Shown here: in pieces, positions 19,328-30,352 of the stretch
Layout: every line of letters starts with the position of its first letter
Position numbering within the stretch: the first letter of the stretch is position 1
Source: Setophaga petechia
Lineage: Eukaryota; Chordata; Aves; Passeriformes; Parulidae
Direction of reading: 5' to 3'
Length of the DNA: 64,000 bases
Assembly: GCA_024362935.1 (NCBI GenBank)
Contig: JANCRA010000033.1
Coordinates: 5,413,001 to 5,477,000, forward strand
Program-made: the position numbers and the translations under genes
Notes under the pieces: model-generated
What the model was told of the DNA's origin: nothing
The model's input: only the letters and a program-made list of their open reading frames with translations
The model's database searches: none

Positions 19328-19561
19328 TCAGCAGGATGATGATGCAGATCAGGATGGCAATGATGGCCCCCGTGCCCAGCCCCGCGGCAGCCACGGCCCC
19401 GATGGTGGTGCAGTCGCCGTTCTCGTCACACGGGCACACCTTCACCTTGATGACTGAGGTGTTGTACAAGGGGGGGTTCCCTGAGTCTGTCACGATGATG
19501 GGCACGTCGTACACTCCTGCTTCCAGGTACATGATCCGCAAACTGAGCTGGGCATAGTCCC
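19328..19561 (-). CDS. CDH4: CDH4 exon 13, EC5 and start of the transmembrane helix
   Basis: 234 nt entering in phase 1 and leaving in phase 1 (CTGCTGA|GTGAGT). It encodes [36 protein letters not shown] and [13 protein letters not shown], which is the membrane-proximal half of EC5 with its conserved cysteines, then [20 protein letters not shown], most of the transmembrane helix. NTS is a potential N-glycosylation site. The small-residue pattern GLGTGA is shared by type I cadherins. Its acceptor tract is unusual, made of a GACA/TGTC microsatellite (19573-19590), and a CR1 lies just past its donor. Confidence 0.97.
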
Positions 19562-20572
19562 CTGGAGACCAAGACAGACAGACAGACAGATGACAGGCAC
19601 TGGTAGAGCCTTGCAGCCACACTTGTGCAGGCTTCTCTGCCAGAGCCCTCTTCTGAGCCCTGCAGAAGAGGTTAGCAACAACACACCTGGGCAGGACAGC
19701 TTCAGACCTCTGCCCCAACAGTCTGGCCAACAAGCAGCCTGGGCTTTGCAAAGTTCTGTGCGCTCTCACTGCTGCACTCAACTACCTGCATGCCATTTGC
19801 AAATCCACTTGCATGTATTCAAAATGGCATCAAACACAAACAGGAACACATGGATAATACTTTCTGTGCAGGTTCTGTACTCACTCACCCTTCCCCCTGA
19901 GGATTTTGGGAACTCACTGATGACAGGCACAGCCAGGTGATCCCATTGTGACTGAGCCCTGAGCTGTTGCCCCTGGTCTAGCACCCTCTGCCAGACCTCA
20001 GCGAGAGGGACCAGCAACTGAAGCCAAAACCAGCCCACAACTTCATGATATTTTCCATCCTCTGCTGAAACTGCCAATAAGCAGAGCAATTAGGGCCATT
20101 TGTGGTTGCACACTGCAATATAAAAATCCTTCACATACTGGTAATCTTCACACTTACCTAGCCCTCCTGGTTCCATGGTAAATTAAAAGGCTGCCTTTAT
20201 GCAATTATGGTCAGAGAAATGAACATTGATCCTGATTGTGGCTTATGACAATTACACTGGAGGAACATAAGGAAGACTGATAATAGCTTTTTTCCCCTTG
20301 GCCATTATGGATGATTTATACTCTGTTCACTACTGATAACTGTTCATAATTATGAACTGCATTAAAAAAAGCCAAGTGCCAAGGCTCTTAGAGTTATGCT
20401 GCAGGTCTGATACAAATCATTCCTGATTAACTATCTTGTCTATAACGTCAGCCGCAACGTGCTTTAAAAAACAAAAATCACATTAAAAAAAGTGGGAAAG
20501 TTTTGAATTCGGAAGCCACGCATGGGGCTCATCAGCGAAGCAGATGAGCTCAGGACTGCCTGCCCCATTTAC
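19562..20572 (-). other. CDH4: CDH4 intron 12
   Basis: The shortest intron here, 1.0 kb, with GTAAAT donor and CAG acceptor. It holds the (GACA)n repeat near its acceptor and a CpG-bearing, possibly conserved block at 20440-20525. No gene was seen. Confidence 0.85.
19573..19590. repeat. (GACA)n microsatellite in the exon 13 acceptor tract
   Basis: Four GACA units plus GA. Read on the minus strand it is TCTGTCTGTCTGTCTGTC, lying 12-29 nt upstream of the exon 13 acceptor, exactly where a polypyrimidine tract is expected. Confidence 0.9.
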
Positions 20573-20806
20573 CATTGAGCCGTGAGATGGTCCAGTTCTT
20601 CCTCACTGCAGAGGGCACGCTGGGCAGCTCGAAGACGAAGGGCCCCACGTTGGGGTCGATGTCGGCGTCGGCGGCCGTGATGTTGATGACGTTGAGGTTC
20701 GGCTTCTCGCAGATCTGCGCCTCCTTGGGCAGCAGCTCCGGCGCGTTGTCGTTGATGTCGATCAGGTAGATCTGCAGGGTGCCCGTGCCGCTGGCTGGGG
20801 GGATTC
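20573..20806 (-). CDS. CDH4: CDH4 exon 12, end of EC4 and start of EC5
   Basis: 234 nt, phase 1 in and out (AATG|GTAAAT). It encodes [20 protein letters not shown], then [18 protein letters not shown], followed by [20 protein letters not shown] and [16 protein letters not shown] is the EC4-EC5 calcium-binding linker (DxNDNxP), and DADIDP is the DxD motif of EC5. NIT and NWT are potential N-glycosylation sites. The first cysteine of EC5 is in QICEKP. The length equals that of the family exon, and residues match R-cadherin closely. Confidence 0.97.
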
Positions 20807-23800
20807 CTGCACGGGAAACACCGACCTGTGAGCACCGCTGGGGAGCACAGGGATTGGCAGCACCACACACCAGCCCCCTCTCTGCCTTCCAGGGCCAATA
20901 AACCAGGATGTTCACCTTCCCTCCCTGGACCTCATTAGGGACATACTGCACTTTCATGGTCCCTTGCTTCATGTGGTATAAAACTTCCCCAAGCCTCCTA
21001 ATGTTGCTGTTTTTCACTCCTGCAGAACAGGAGGTTGAGTTCTGCAGATCTGTAGCCTGCAGCAATGCCCCTAGTCAAACTAAAACTGCAAGCAGGTGAT
21101 GCCAAGCTGCTCCTGCAAATCTTGGTAATGGCTGTTTTAAAGAAGAAAAAGCATTAGAAAGAGAGCTGACAAGAGGAAGAAGAGGGCTTGGAGGGGAGAA
21201 AAACCTACATAGTGTAACCCATTGGTCAGCATTTACTGTAGCACTTGCTGGCCAGTTTTCAGCTTTTCAGACCATTACTCTGCTTTAAAGAAAGCCCAGC
21301 ATGTCCCATGTCCAGCCCCAGCTTTAGTGGTGAGAGGTCCTTGCTCAAAGACCACACAGTGTGAGCCACCACCAGACCTGCTGGGTGATGCCACTAACCC
21401 CCAGCAGCAGTGTTAGGTCCCACCACACAGTTCCCCATCCTCTCCACATCTGTCCCAACCAGCAGGGACGTCACAGCACAGCAGTCCTGGTCCTCCACCC
21501 CTTTTGATGGAGAGTCACATTTGTCAGACTAATGACTACTCACACAAAGTAGTATCTGCCCTGGCAGGAGAGAACAGCCTTCCCAGAAATGGCACAGTGT
21601 TTTTCATTTCTCTCCCCACACATTTATCTGCAGCTCCGTGTTGGCCTGCCCTCTGCCTGCATGGCTTCAGCAATTCTTTTCAAAGTTTGTATTTTCAGTC
21701 CTGGCCCTTCCTCCCAGTGCTAGACACAAAGCTACACAAACCACTTCCCCATCAGGCTTCTGCTTCCACAGACCTTCCCTCCCACATTCCTTTCTCCATG
21801 TTTCAAGGGAGCCTCAAAAATTCTGAAGGAGCCCTGGAAATCCTTTTTTCATGGTTCCCACATAAGCTCTTCAATCATGGACTCTCATCCTTTCATCCTG
21901 TAAGCATGGGGTAGGTTTCCCTCTAAAACAATGTCTTTTGATCAGCTTTGAAAGCTTCTGGAAAGGCAGACAGCTCACCAGGATACTGGGGCTGGACATG
22001 AAAACTGACTTTTGGGACCAAGCAAAGTGATTTTACTGCTTTCCCATTACCCAGAGTATCTTCTGGGATAAAAGCACTGTAACCTCAGACAGACTGAACA
22101 CAAACCCTCAGTCCTGAGAGGCACTAACTGGCACGTGGCTGAAATAACCTGCAATTGCTGCACGTACAAATGCACTTTTGTGGGGCCATTGAGTATTGCT
22201 GGGATCTGAGTCCTGGTATTTTTGTTTCTTTGTGTCCCTGAGTGCAATTCCGGGCCAGTTTTAGGAGAAATGAGAAGTAAACAAAGTTTTAATGGCCATG
22301 TCCTACAAACTGTGGAACATTTCAAATTATTTCAGCTGTCTTATATGGAGAGAGCAAGGACACAGAGCAGGTACTGATGTGCAAAGAAGGATCCTTGGAG
22401 TTTATCCTTAGGAGATGAGGACTAAAATAGCACCACTGACTCCACTGGAGAAGCTGGTCTGATCCCTGAAATTAAGACTGAAATACTAATGAAAAAGGAA
22501 GAAGATAATACAACTTCTGCATCTACATTTAACTGTTGAATTCTCCATCACTGCCTTTTTCACAGGGCCAGTGTCTGCATTCCCACAGCATGGTGTAAGC
22601 CAAGGTTTTCATGCTCAGCTCTTTGTTTCATGAAACCTGCTGGAATATGACACACTTAAGTTCTCAGCTTCCCTGGGAGATTGGCTGAAAGGTTCAAACA
22701 CTGCCAGGCTCCACTCTTGTGTAGACAAGGTGTGATCCATGGGACTCCTCAGAAACCAGGTTAAAACCATGCTCTTGATTAGGATTCCCTTTTTGTCCTC
22801 CTTACACTGCAGCCAAGACTTTTCTTAAAGACAGCATCTCTACACTGGAGCCCAGGGAGAGAAAGAGAGCATGTCCAAGGAGTATTGGCTAAACTTCTTT
22901 ATCATATACTGAGAACAGCAAAAAGAACTTCAAGGAAAGAAGATGCTGCTGCTTCTTCAAGAAAGAGAGAAAAATCCCCAGCAAAACCCTTGACCCAAAG
23001 CTTTTCTTTGATGCTGGAGAACCTGGAACTTGGGAGCAATGTGGCAAGAGTCTATTAGCCTAGATGAAACTTTAGCTGTTATCCTAAGCACTCTAGACAG
23101 AATTTTAAATAAGGTGTTGCTTTATGTGCATTTTAATGGCTGCGATATACCAGCGATAGATTAATTTTTCAGAATAAAGAGATTTATCTAGGCCCTCACT
23201 TTCTGAGCTGCTGAATGATGGATGTGGAGGCTCTGATGCACTGCTGCATCAGCACCACAGCCAGGGAAAGGGGTTAACTCCATATCACATTGCACCAAGT
23301 GCCTGAATTTGCAAGGTCAGAGGGTGAGGATTAAGTTGATAGGTTCAAACTCTACCCCTGCACCTGTGAACAGCCCTGGCCTACTCATTTGACCTGTTTT
23401 GCCCTGTGGCCTTTGCAGATGAACACCTCTGGACCCATTTGAGAATATTTTGAATTTCCCTGTCCTGGTTGCCTTCATGGAGGGGAAGCTCAGGACAGGG
23501 CTGTGGGGTGAGTCCTACCATTCATGGCACAAAGAAGGGGCAAAATGCACTTCTTGGTACAGCTCCTCTGCACTGAAACTCTTGCATGAGTTTCCCTCAC
23601 CCCTGTGACCTGGGATGCAATGATTGAAGTGATGCAGGGAACCCCAGAGGGAGGAAGTTTTCATTAGCCCTGTAACCACCACCAAATCTGCTCATAATGA
23701 CCACGGCACCTGAGGGATCACACAAACACTGCCCTGGAAGCACCTGCAGACTATGAGCAATACACTGAGGTGCTCACAGCCAAGCCTAGACTGAATTGTG

Positions 23801-24686
23801 CTGCTGAAGCAGGGCTCTGGTTTGAGTGCTCAGCACCCCACAGCACGAAATGAGGGTGGGTGAGGGGGAGGAAGGCCTCCTCCTTGTCCTGGGAAACTCC
23901 TGAGCCTTTTCCAGATGGAGGAACTGAGGGATGAAATTCCAGCATGGCCACACTTGGGTGTGGTTAGCACAACTCATCAGTTCCTCCTAACCAGGATGAG
24001 GAAAAGCAGAGCAGCAGCACTGGGCTGCCTGCCCTTGAGTGAGGCCAGCACAGCTCTCAGTGCTGACTGGACCAGAAGCACGGAGTGATCTTCAATGAGA
24101 AGAGCAAACAGAACTTCTCCAGGAGATCTGACTGGCCTGAGTGGCTTTGGTAATAGGCACATCAGCACCCAGATGATCTGATGATGGCTGCACATTTCAG
24201 GCAGGCAGTGGACAGAAGGAGCCCAGCTCCAGTGACAGACACACCTTTTATGAAAGCCACCATGGGTTCAACAGATGGGCTTATTTTTAATACTCTCCTG
24301 CCATCCCATAAAATTATTTCTGGTTTCCTGATGGAAGGCTTCCTGAATGCTGTGATCAGTGCCTTTGGGAGGATTACCAGGACCTGTGTGCTCGGCAGCC
24401 CCTGGAGAGCACATCCCTCTGACACTTTTTTAAGTTCAGGCTACACCGCCACACTGAACTCCCCAAATCAATTTTCCATTTGTCCTCCCTTTCCCTTAAT
24501 AACACTCCCTGTATACTGTGCACATTTAATTTACTCCAGCAATTTCCCGTCCCACTTTCACATTTTTGACCATAAAAACCTGGGAAAAAGATAACTTATA
24601 CTGACAACTCTGTCAGGGCATCATTTCTCTTAATGCATCACATTAGAGTCTTATTGAAGCATGAACAATGTGAAGCCTGGGCTCAC
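20807..24686 (-). other. CDH4: CDH4 intron 11
   Basis: A 3.9-kb intron with GTGAGC donor and GCAG acceptor. I recognise no transposon. A stretch at 23100-23200 with retained CpGs and AT-rich flanks could be a conserved noncoding element, but nothing proves it. Confidence 0.8.
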
Positions 24687-24829
24687 CGTTGTCAGCCGCC
24701 AAGAATGTGGCCTCGTAGACATTATTCTTAATGTAGTCTGACTCTCGATCAAGGACAGCAGCAGTAGTGATCTGACCATTTGTGGCATTAATGTTCAGCC
24801 AGTTTGCAGGATCTGACAGCTTAGAGTAT
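24687..24829 (-). CDS. CDH4: CDH4 exon 11, central EC4
   Basis: 143 nt entering in phase 2 (AG|A gives Arg) and leaving in phase 1 (AACG|GTGAGC). It encodes [51 protein letters not shown] is the calcium-binding xDRE motif and ATFLAADNG the conserved (A/V)xDxG strand of EC4. NAT is a potential N-glycosylation site. The clean phase-2 start is what fixes the correct donor in exon 10. The acceptor is TTTCTCTGTAG. Confidence 0.97.
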
Positions 24830-27800
24830 CTACAGAGAAAGGAAATAAATACATGGCAGTCTTTTCACTGACATATCCTTAATATTGCTTGAAATACGTT
24901 TTTTTCTGGACTCCTGACCTGTGATTCAAAGGACCTTTGGATAACTGGTTTTGTTGACAAACACAATGCTAATTGAGTATCCGGTTTTTGACCTTTACAA
25001 TTATTCAATTTTTCAATTACTTTAGTTTTAAAGGTTCTTCTTTCCACTAAGTGCCTCTTACATGCCCGTTTCCTGCTGCTAGGAGAGGGCATTTCCTGAG
25101 GTCTCTGCAGCTGAGCAGAAATGGGTTTTGCAAAGACCATTGCATTCATATGCCTGAATTAGAGGATGGATTCCTGCTTTCTCCTGCTCCCAACCCTGCC
25201 CTTCTGAAAACAGCTTTTCAAAGTCAAAGATATTCCTGTTTTCTCTCCACCACTAATAAACAGCAGTTTGGGAATACCACACTGTCAGAGTTACCTCCCA
25301 ACTACTCAGTCAACTCACAGCTGTTTTCTATTCATGTCCCATGCAACCAGCTGAGAAAATGGGGCTTTTTTTGGGCAAACTTTTCCTGTGTTCTCCAGAT
25401 CAGTGTTTTCAGTTCATGTTTCTTGCTTGTTTTCTTGCTTTTCTGCCTACCAGTTTTGTACTGTTTGAAGTGAGATAGACCATAACGATCCAACTGGAAG
25501 CTAATAAATGGCCAGACTATAAATTACTGAAATAAGCAAAGAGAAGCTGAGCTTATTTCATGGGTAACTCAGACCTGCTGATAGTTTTATATAATTTGTC
25601 ATTAGATATGCAGGTGAGAGCATTACTGGCTTCTGGTGAATATCCCTTTCCAGAATTGGGCTGTTTGAAGCAGAAACTCAAAGGGAAACCTGAGCTGAGT
25701 CAATCCATGTGAAAAGAAAAGCAACACACAGCTGCACAAACTCCTGCCAAAGGAAAGAATTACATTTCATGGACCTAGACTCTTTGGGATGTTTTCATTT
25801 CAATATCACTGCTGTGAGGCTCCTGCCCTTTCTCTGCTAAATGACCAGGGATCCAGTTTCAAAGCTGGCTTTGTGAATGTGTCTGTGGCTAATGAGGATA
25901 ACCTGAGGTGTGACACTGCCCATGCCAAGCTGTGCATTACTGGAGATGCTCCTGCTTCCTCATATTCTATTTGTAAAAACTCTATTTCATCAAAGACTAT
26001 TTAGAGACTGAAATCTGTATGCAAGGCTCTAGCAGCTGGATCAGCTCTTATCATGGATCTGTAGGTTTAGCCTTTTGGGTATCTTTTTTCCTAACTCACC
26101 AATGCCAACTGTGAAGTAAAAAATAAAATATCTTTTTTACATCTCACAAAGACAGGACCCCAAAACCACCCCACTGCTTCTTGCAGAGCCTGGGCATTGG
26201 CTGTCCTGATGCAAAGGAGAGAGACTGCACTGGGGTTTGGAAATGAGGAGCTGTGGATGCACAAAATGCATGCCCTGGAAGCCCTAGAAAGAAACAACCC
26301 CAATAACTGGCTGCTCATACTCACAGGAAACCCCAGCAGACCCTGCACATGCCCTGTGCAATGGCAGGAACAGCAGGCACTCGTTTGGATTACAGATCAC
26401 CCCCCTCCAGGTTAGAGGGAGTACTCAATCACAAATGAGTTGTTCTCTCCTCTGAATACCAGCCTTGGTACAGACATCAGGGAAATAAAGACCCTTCAAA
26501 GGCCAATATTTCAAAAAGAACATAAGAAAAATGGGCTTGTTAGTTAGGATGGTCTCTTTCCTCCAAAGTCACAATCCCTATCTAAAGACAACAAGATGAG
26601 GCAGTGAATAAACTACCATTTTCTAGACCCGACAGCTCTGTGCCAGGTGAAATATTTCAAACTCTTCCTGACACAAAATGTCACAACTGATGCAAGTTTA
26701 AGTGGCCTCAGCCACGGTCATGTCGTACACTCAGGTTTTGCCAAAAATACCACAGCTCTTACAGATTGGGAGCAAAAAAGAAAACAATTTCTGTGGATGT
26801 AGAAGTATCCAAGATCAGGAAATGCATTTCCTGTCTGCACAGAGGGAGCTGAAATAGTTGTGAAAGTGTCACAAGGACTCATTCTCACCTACACTTTTCT
26901 GCCAATTATTTCCTGCTGGGAAGGTGTGTGAGCTGGGGTCCTGGACCCTGGATTCAGTCCCTGCTCTGCCCAGGTGGGACAAAACAGAGTGAGTGACACC
27001 CTCCTGGTCACAGCACGAATTAAAAGTGATCTTAAGCTGCTTGGATAGAAATCTGACTTTTACAAGGTTAAATTTTTCCAGCTAAATCCCGTTCATAGGG
27101 AAAGCAGCTAAGGGAGGTTATGTTAGGCAGGTGCTCTGAAGAAAAAGGGAAGTTTGGAACAAATTGCCCCTACTGGGAGCAGGCAAGGGGAGCACTGGTG
27201 AGATACAGACCAAATGCCAATGGCCTGAGAATGGGTGTTTGACTGTTCAGGCAACACTGAACCATTTGGCACTTTAAAAGCCTGCCCAGCAGCTGTTTGT
27301 AACCCCACCAGCCTTGCTCTGAACTAGCTACAGCTCCTCTTGCACTGTGCTTTTAAGCAAGGTTGAACCTAAATGCTCTGGAAGCAACACAAGGCATGAT
27401 TAAAAATCCTAGCCATTCCCTTTGAAAACCCAGGCGTAGCCCTTTCTATGCCTCAGTTTCCCCCCTTAAAACAGAAATAACAAAGATGCCTTTTTCTAAA
27501 CCTCTGTGTTTATGAAGTGCATGAACCACACAGGTCAGAGCACCCTGGGTGAGGCAGGGCCAAAGACTGGGTATGAAGCAGCCCTGACCTCTGTAACAAC
27601 ACAGAAATCTGCTTCATTTGAAGGTGTGATCTGCCCCACAGCAAGCCAGTAACCCAGGATCCAACTCTGTCTGCTCTCCTTGACCCAGCTGCTCAGAGCC
27701 TGCCTTACCTGGAGCAGGGGGCTGTGAGTTCACAGATGCTCGACTGCAGGTGCCCCTCCCTGCCAAGATCTCATTCACATCCCACCAGCCAGTTTGGAAA

Positions 27801-27914
27801 TCAGCTTTCAGCTGCTCGTCTCCCCAGACTGGTGCAGCTGAACCCCCCAGCTGCAGGGGAGCCCCGGGCTGCCTGGTGTCCCACCTTACTGCCTGCTGCA
27901 TGAAGGTGTCCCAC
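24830..27914 (-). other. CDH4: CDH4 intron 10
   Basis: A 3.1-kb intron. Its first 40 bases contain the second copy of the duplicated exon end and donor (27875-27904). The exon 10 reading frame stays open for about 100 codons into the intron, to a stop at 27614-27616. No other gene or transposon was seen. Confidence 0.85.
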
Positions 27915-27934
27915 CTTACTGCCTGCTGCATGAA
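27875..27934 (-). repeat. Perfect 30-bp tandem duplication spanning the exon 10 splice donor
   Basis: Two identical 30-bp units (27875-27904 and 27905-27934) lie head to tail with no mismatch. On the minus strand each holds the last exon codons for FMQQAV, the split arginine codon and the donor AAG|GTGGGA, so both the exon end and its 5' splice site are doubled. The two donors lie at 27914/27913 (proximal) and 27884/27883 (distal). Identity is broken immediately outside both units, which fits a recent slippage or unequal event. The 30-nt length preserves the reading frame. Confidence 0.95.
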
Positions 27935-28168
27935 GCGGTCGGGATCCACCGCCGAGAACGTGGTCAGCACCGTCCCCGTGGGCACCCCTTCCTCCAGCCT
28001 GATCAGCTTGTGGTTGGTTGGGAAATAGGGCGCCTCGTTGACATCTGTGACTGAAATGGTGACTCCTGCTGTCGACTGGAAGGACATCTGGATGCCACTG
28101 GCCAGGGGAGCTTGGTTTGACACCATCACTGTCAGCATGAAAGCTCTGTTCATCTCGTAATCGACTGC
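27915..28168 (-). CDS. CDH4: CDH4 exon 10, end of EC3 and start of EC4
   Basis: 254 nt starting in phase 0 and ending in phase 2 (GTAAG|GTGGGA). It encodes [20 protein letters not shown], then [40 protein letters not shown] and [23 protein letters not shown] is the EC3-EC4 calcium-binding linker, LEEG the EC4 glutamate motif and DPD its DxD motif. I chose the proximal donor because the 84 codons plus two bases then equal the family exon length and join the next exon to give QQAVRYSKL as in R-cadherin. An identical donor 30 nt further would add [10 protein letters not shown] in frame. Confidence 0.95.
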
Positions 28169-29518
28169 CTGAAACAAACAAACAAGCAAGTGTAGAGCCA
28201 AGCAGAGAATAAATTCTACCTTCTGGCAGGAAGCTGCAAGACTAGAAGGCAGGTGATATCAAAGTCATTGCCTGATCTTGTTTCCTCCTGAGCTCAGTTC
28301 TTTTGAAGGTGTAAATCCAGAGAAACTTCAATCCAGTGGAGGATCTGGCCTTCCAGTTTTTGGAGGGTCAAGTAGTTAAAAAAAATTCCACAAAGGAAAA
28401 ACTGCAAACAGCAGGGAGCATTTGCCTTGTGTTTTGTTCCAACGCTAAGTGGCGTCCAAAAGACAACCTGCCTATGAGAGCTGAGCATCAAATGAACAAA
28501 CCCACCCAGGGCTGCTCTAATGCAACAGGTGGAGCCTATTCAGAGGGTTGGGATGAGCACTTAGCAGTGCTATTAGCACTGAAACTGCTGACTGTGGAAC
28601 CAGGACAGTCTCTGTGGACTCATGAGCCCGAAAGGCTCTTTATTTTCCCTCTTAAATGAGTTTATAAGCAAAGGTGGAGCGGCCAGGAACAATCCCTGGT
28701 CAGGTTAAGCAGGTGGTCCTTCCACTGGGACCTTTCATCCTCCTGCAAGGCACCTCGTGGTCTCTGGAGGTTGCCTACAGCTCTTACAGCTGGGTTTTGC
28801 TGCTGGGAGGCCACAGATCTCTTCACAACACACACATGAAGACAATGTGTCTGTCCCAGGAGCCAGGCAGAGTGAAAAGCCTTTGCTGGTACGACTGACT
28901 GAGCCCAGTATAATAATAATTTCTAAACCATCCCACTAATTATTATGAGGGAAGTCGCTAATCATCTGCCAAGGAGGCTTGAGTTATGCAGGATCACACC
29001 TCTGCTTGTTAAAAACTGCTTTGCCATGATTTATAAATTTAGAAGCATATCCATCCTCCCTAATACCTTCTCCAGCGCTGAGTGTGCAGAGCACTCACTC
29101 AGGGTGTGAAACACCACAGCTACACCGACTTGGACAGGGATTTACAGCAGCAGGAGCTGCCTGCCATGTCCTGTTTAAAACCCAGTATTGTCAGGAGGGA
29201 AATCAAATCATAGGAGCCTACACGAGAGAAACAAATTTCAGGGGCAAGAGGCAAACCAGCAGAATCTCTACTCGATTGAAGTGCAAATGTTCCCCATGCT
29301 AAATGGCTTCCTGACAGGCAGGGCCAACATTTAATAAATAAAAGGAAGCATAAAGATTCCCAGTACACCCACCCGTGCTGACTCATGGACTTGTGCTGCA
29401 TTCAAAACCAATGCATGCTAAAAGTTCCCATTTAAACACTATTCAAGGCCTTGAAACAATGTGACTAATGCATTTCCTCAATTTCTTTTCACACCCCCTC
29501 TAATTTATATTCCTGCAG

Positions 29519-29548
29519 TTTTCTTTTTTTTTTTTTTCTTTTTTTTTC
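29519..29548. repeat. T-rich homopolymer tract
   Basis: Two T-runs interrupted by single C residues. It is simple sequence inside a CDH4 intron. Confidence 0.85.
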
Positions 29549-29962
29549 ATGTTGCTCTGTTTGCTAGGCTGTCCACACCACCCTGCACCTCCCTCCCCAA
29601 AGGGCTCAGAGGCAGCTGGGGCCTGAAAAGCTCCATAGGGAATGGTGTGGGCAACTCCCTGCTGTTGATGCTCAGGACACACAGCAGTGCTAGGATGTGG
29701 CCTGATGTAAAGTAGTGGGGTTTTTCCCCCCAAAAAATGTAGGGCCATTCTCTCAGCTTCTTCCTCTTTCTTCTGGTAGCAACAAAACTTGGGCTGCAGA
29801 AAAAACATGCAAGGAGCAGAGCTGGACCAGGATCAGGCACACCAAAGGTTGTCTAGGAGGCATCAGTGTCATCAAACAGTGTCCACCACACTTCAGTCTG
29901 CAAGACAGAGCTGATGTGCTCATCTCTCCTGTGTCCACTGAATTCCATTTTACAGTTTTATC

Positions 29963-29983
29963 AAAAAAAAAAAAAAAAAAAAA
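29963..29983. repeat. A21 homopolymer
   Basis: Twenty-one A in a row. It may be the tail of an old retroposed copy, but the sequence before it is not recognisable and no target-site duplication was seen. Confidence 0.85.
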
Positions 29984-30249
29984 GGTAAAATGAAGAGTCT
30001 GTGCTGTGCTGGCAGTTTGGGCTATTGAGCCCCATGGGACAGCAGCCCCTTGCAGCCGCTGTCCAGCCCTAAGGCAGAACTTCTTCCACGACTTAATAAG
30101 CAATTTATACCAGAACTGTTCTTACCTCTGCTCCCTAAAACTGCCTCCCTCTGAGGATAATGGTGCACAGAGCACTCAGTGTTCCTCACACCACACTCAC
30201 CCCTTCTATCTCCATGCATCTCACTGGAAATGCTCTACACTGGTCATTT

Positions 30250-30352
30250 GATGTGGTTTTAAGGACATGGTGGACCTGGCATTGCTAGGTTAACAGCCGG
30301 ACTTGATGATCCTAGAAGTACTTTCCAACCAAAATGATTCTTTGACTCTATG
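30250..30352 (+). mobile_element. CR1 LINE 3' end fragment
   Basis: The plus strand carries TTAACAGCCGGACTTGATGA, then TCCTAGAAGTACTTTCCAAC and ends TGATTCTTTGACTCTATGA. This is the CR1 3' terminus with its (ATTCTATG)-type end repeat. It is antisense to CDH4 and strongly 5'-truncated. Confidence 0.8.

Noticed and set aside
27916..27924. Alternative donor CA|GTAAGG five bases upstream of the chosen exon 10 donor
   Set aside because: It would break the reading frame with exon 11, which starts in phase 2, and lacks the G at the last exon position.
29940..29983. Processed pseudogene ending in the A21 run
   Set aside because: The sequence before the run is not similar to any transcript I recognise, and no flanking duplication was found.
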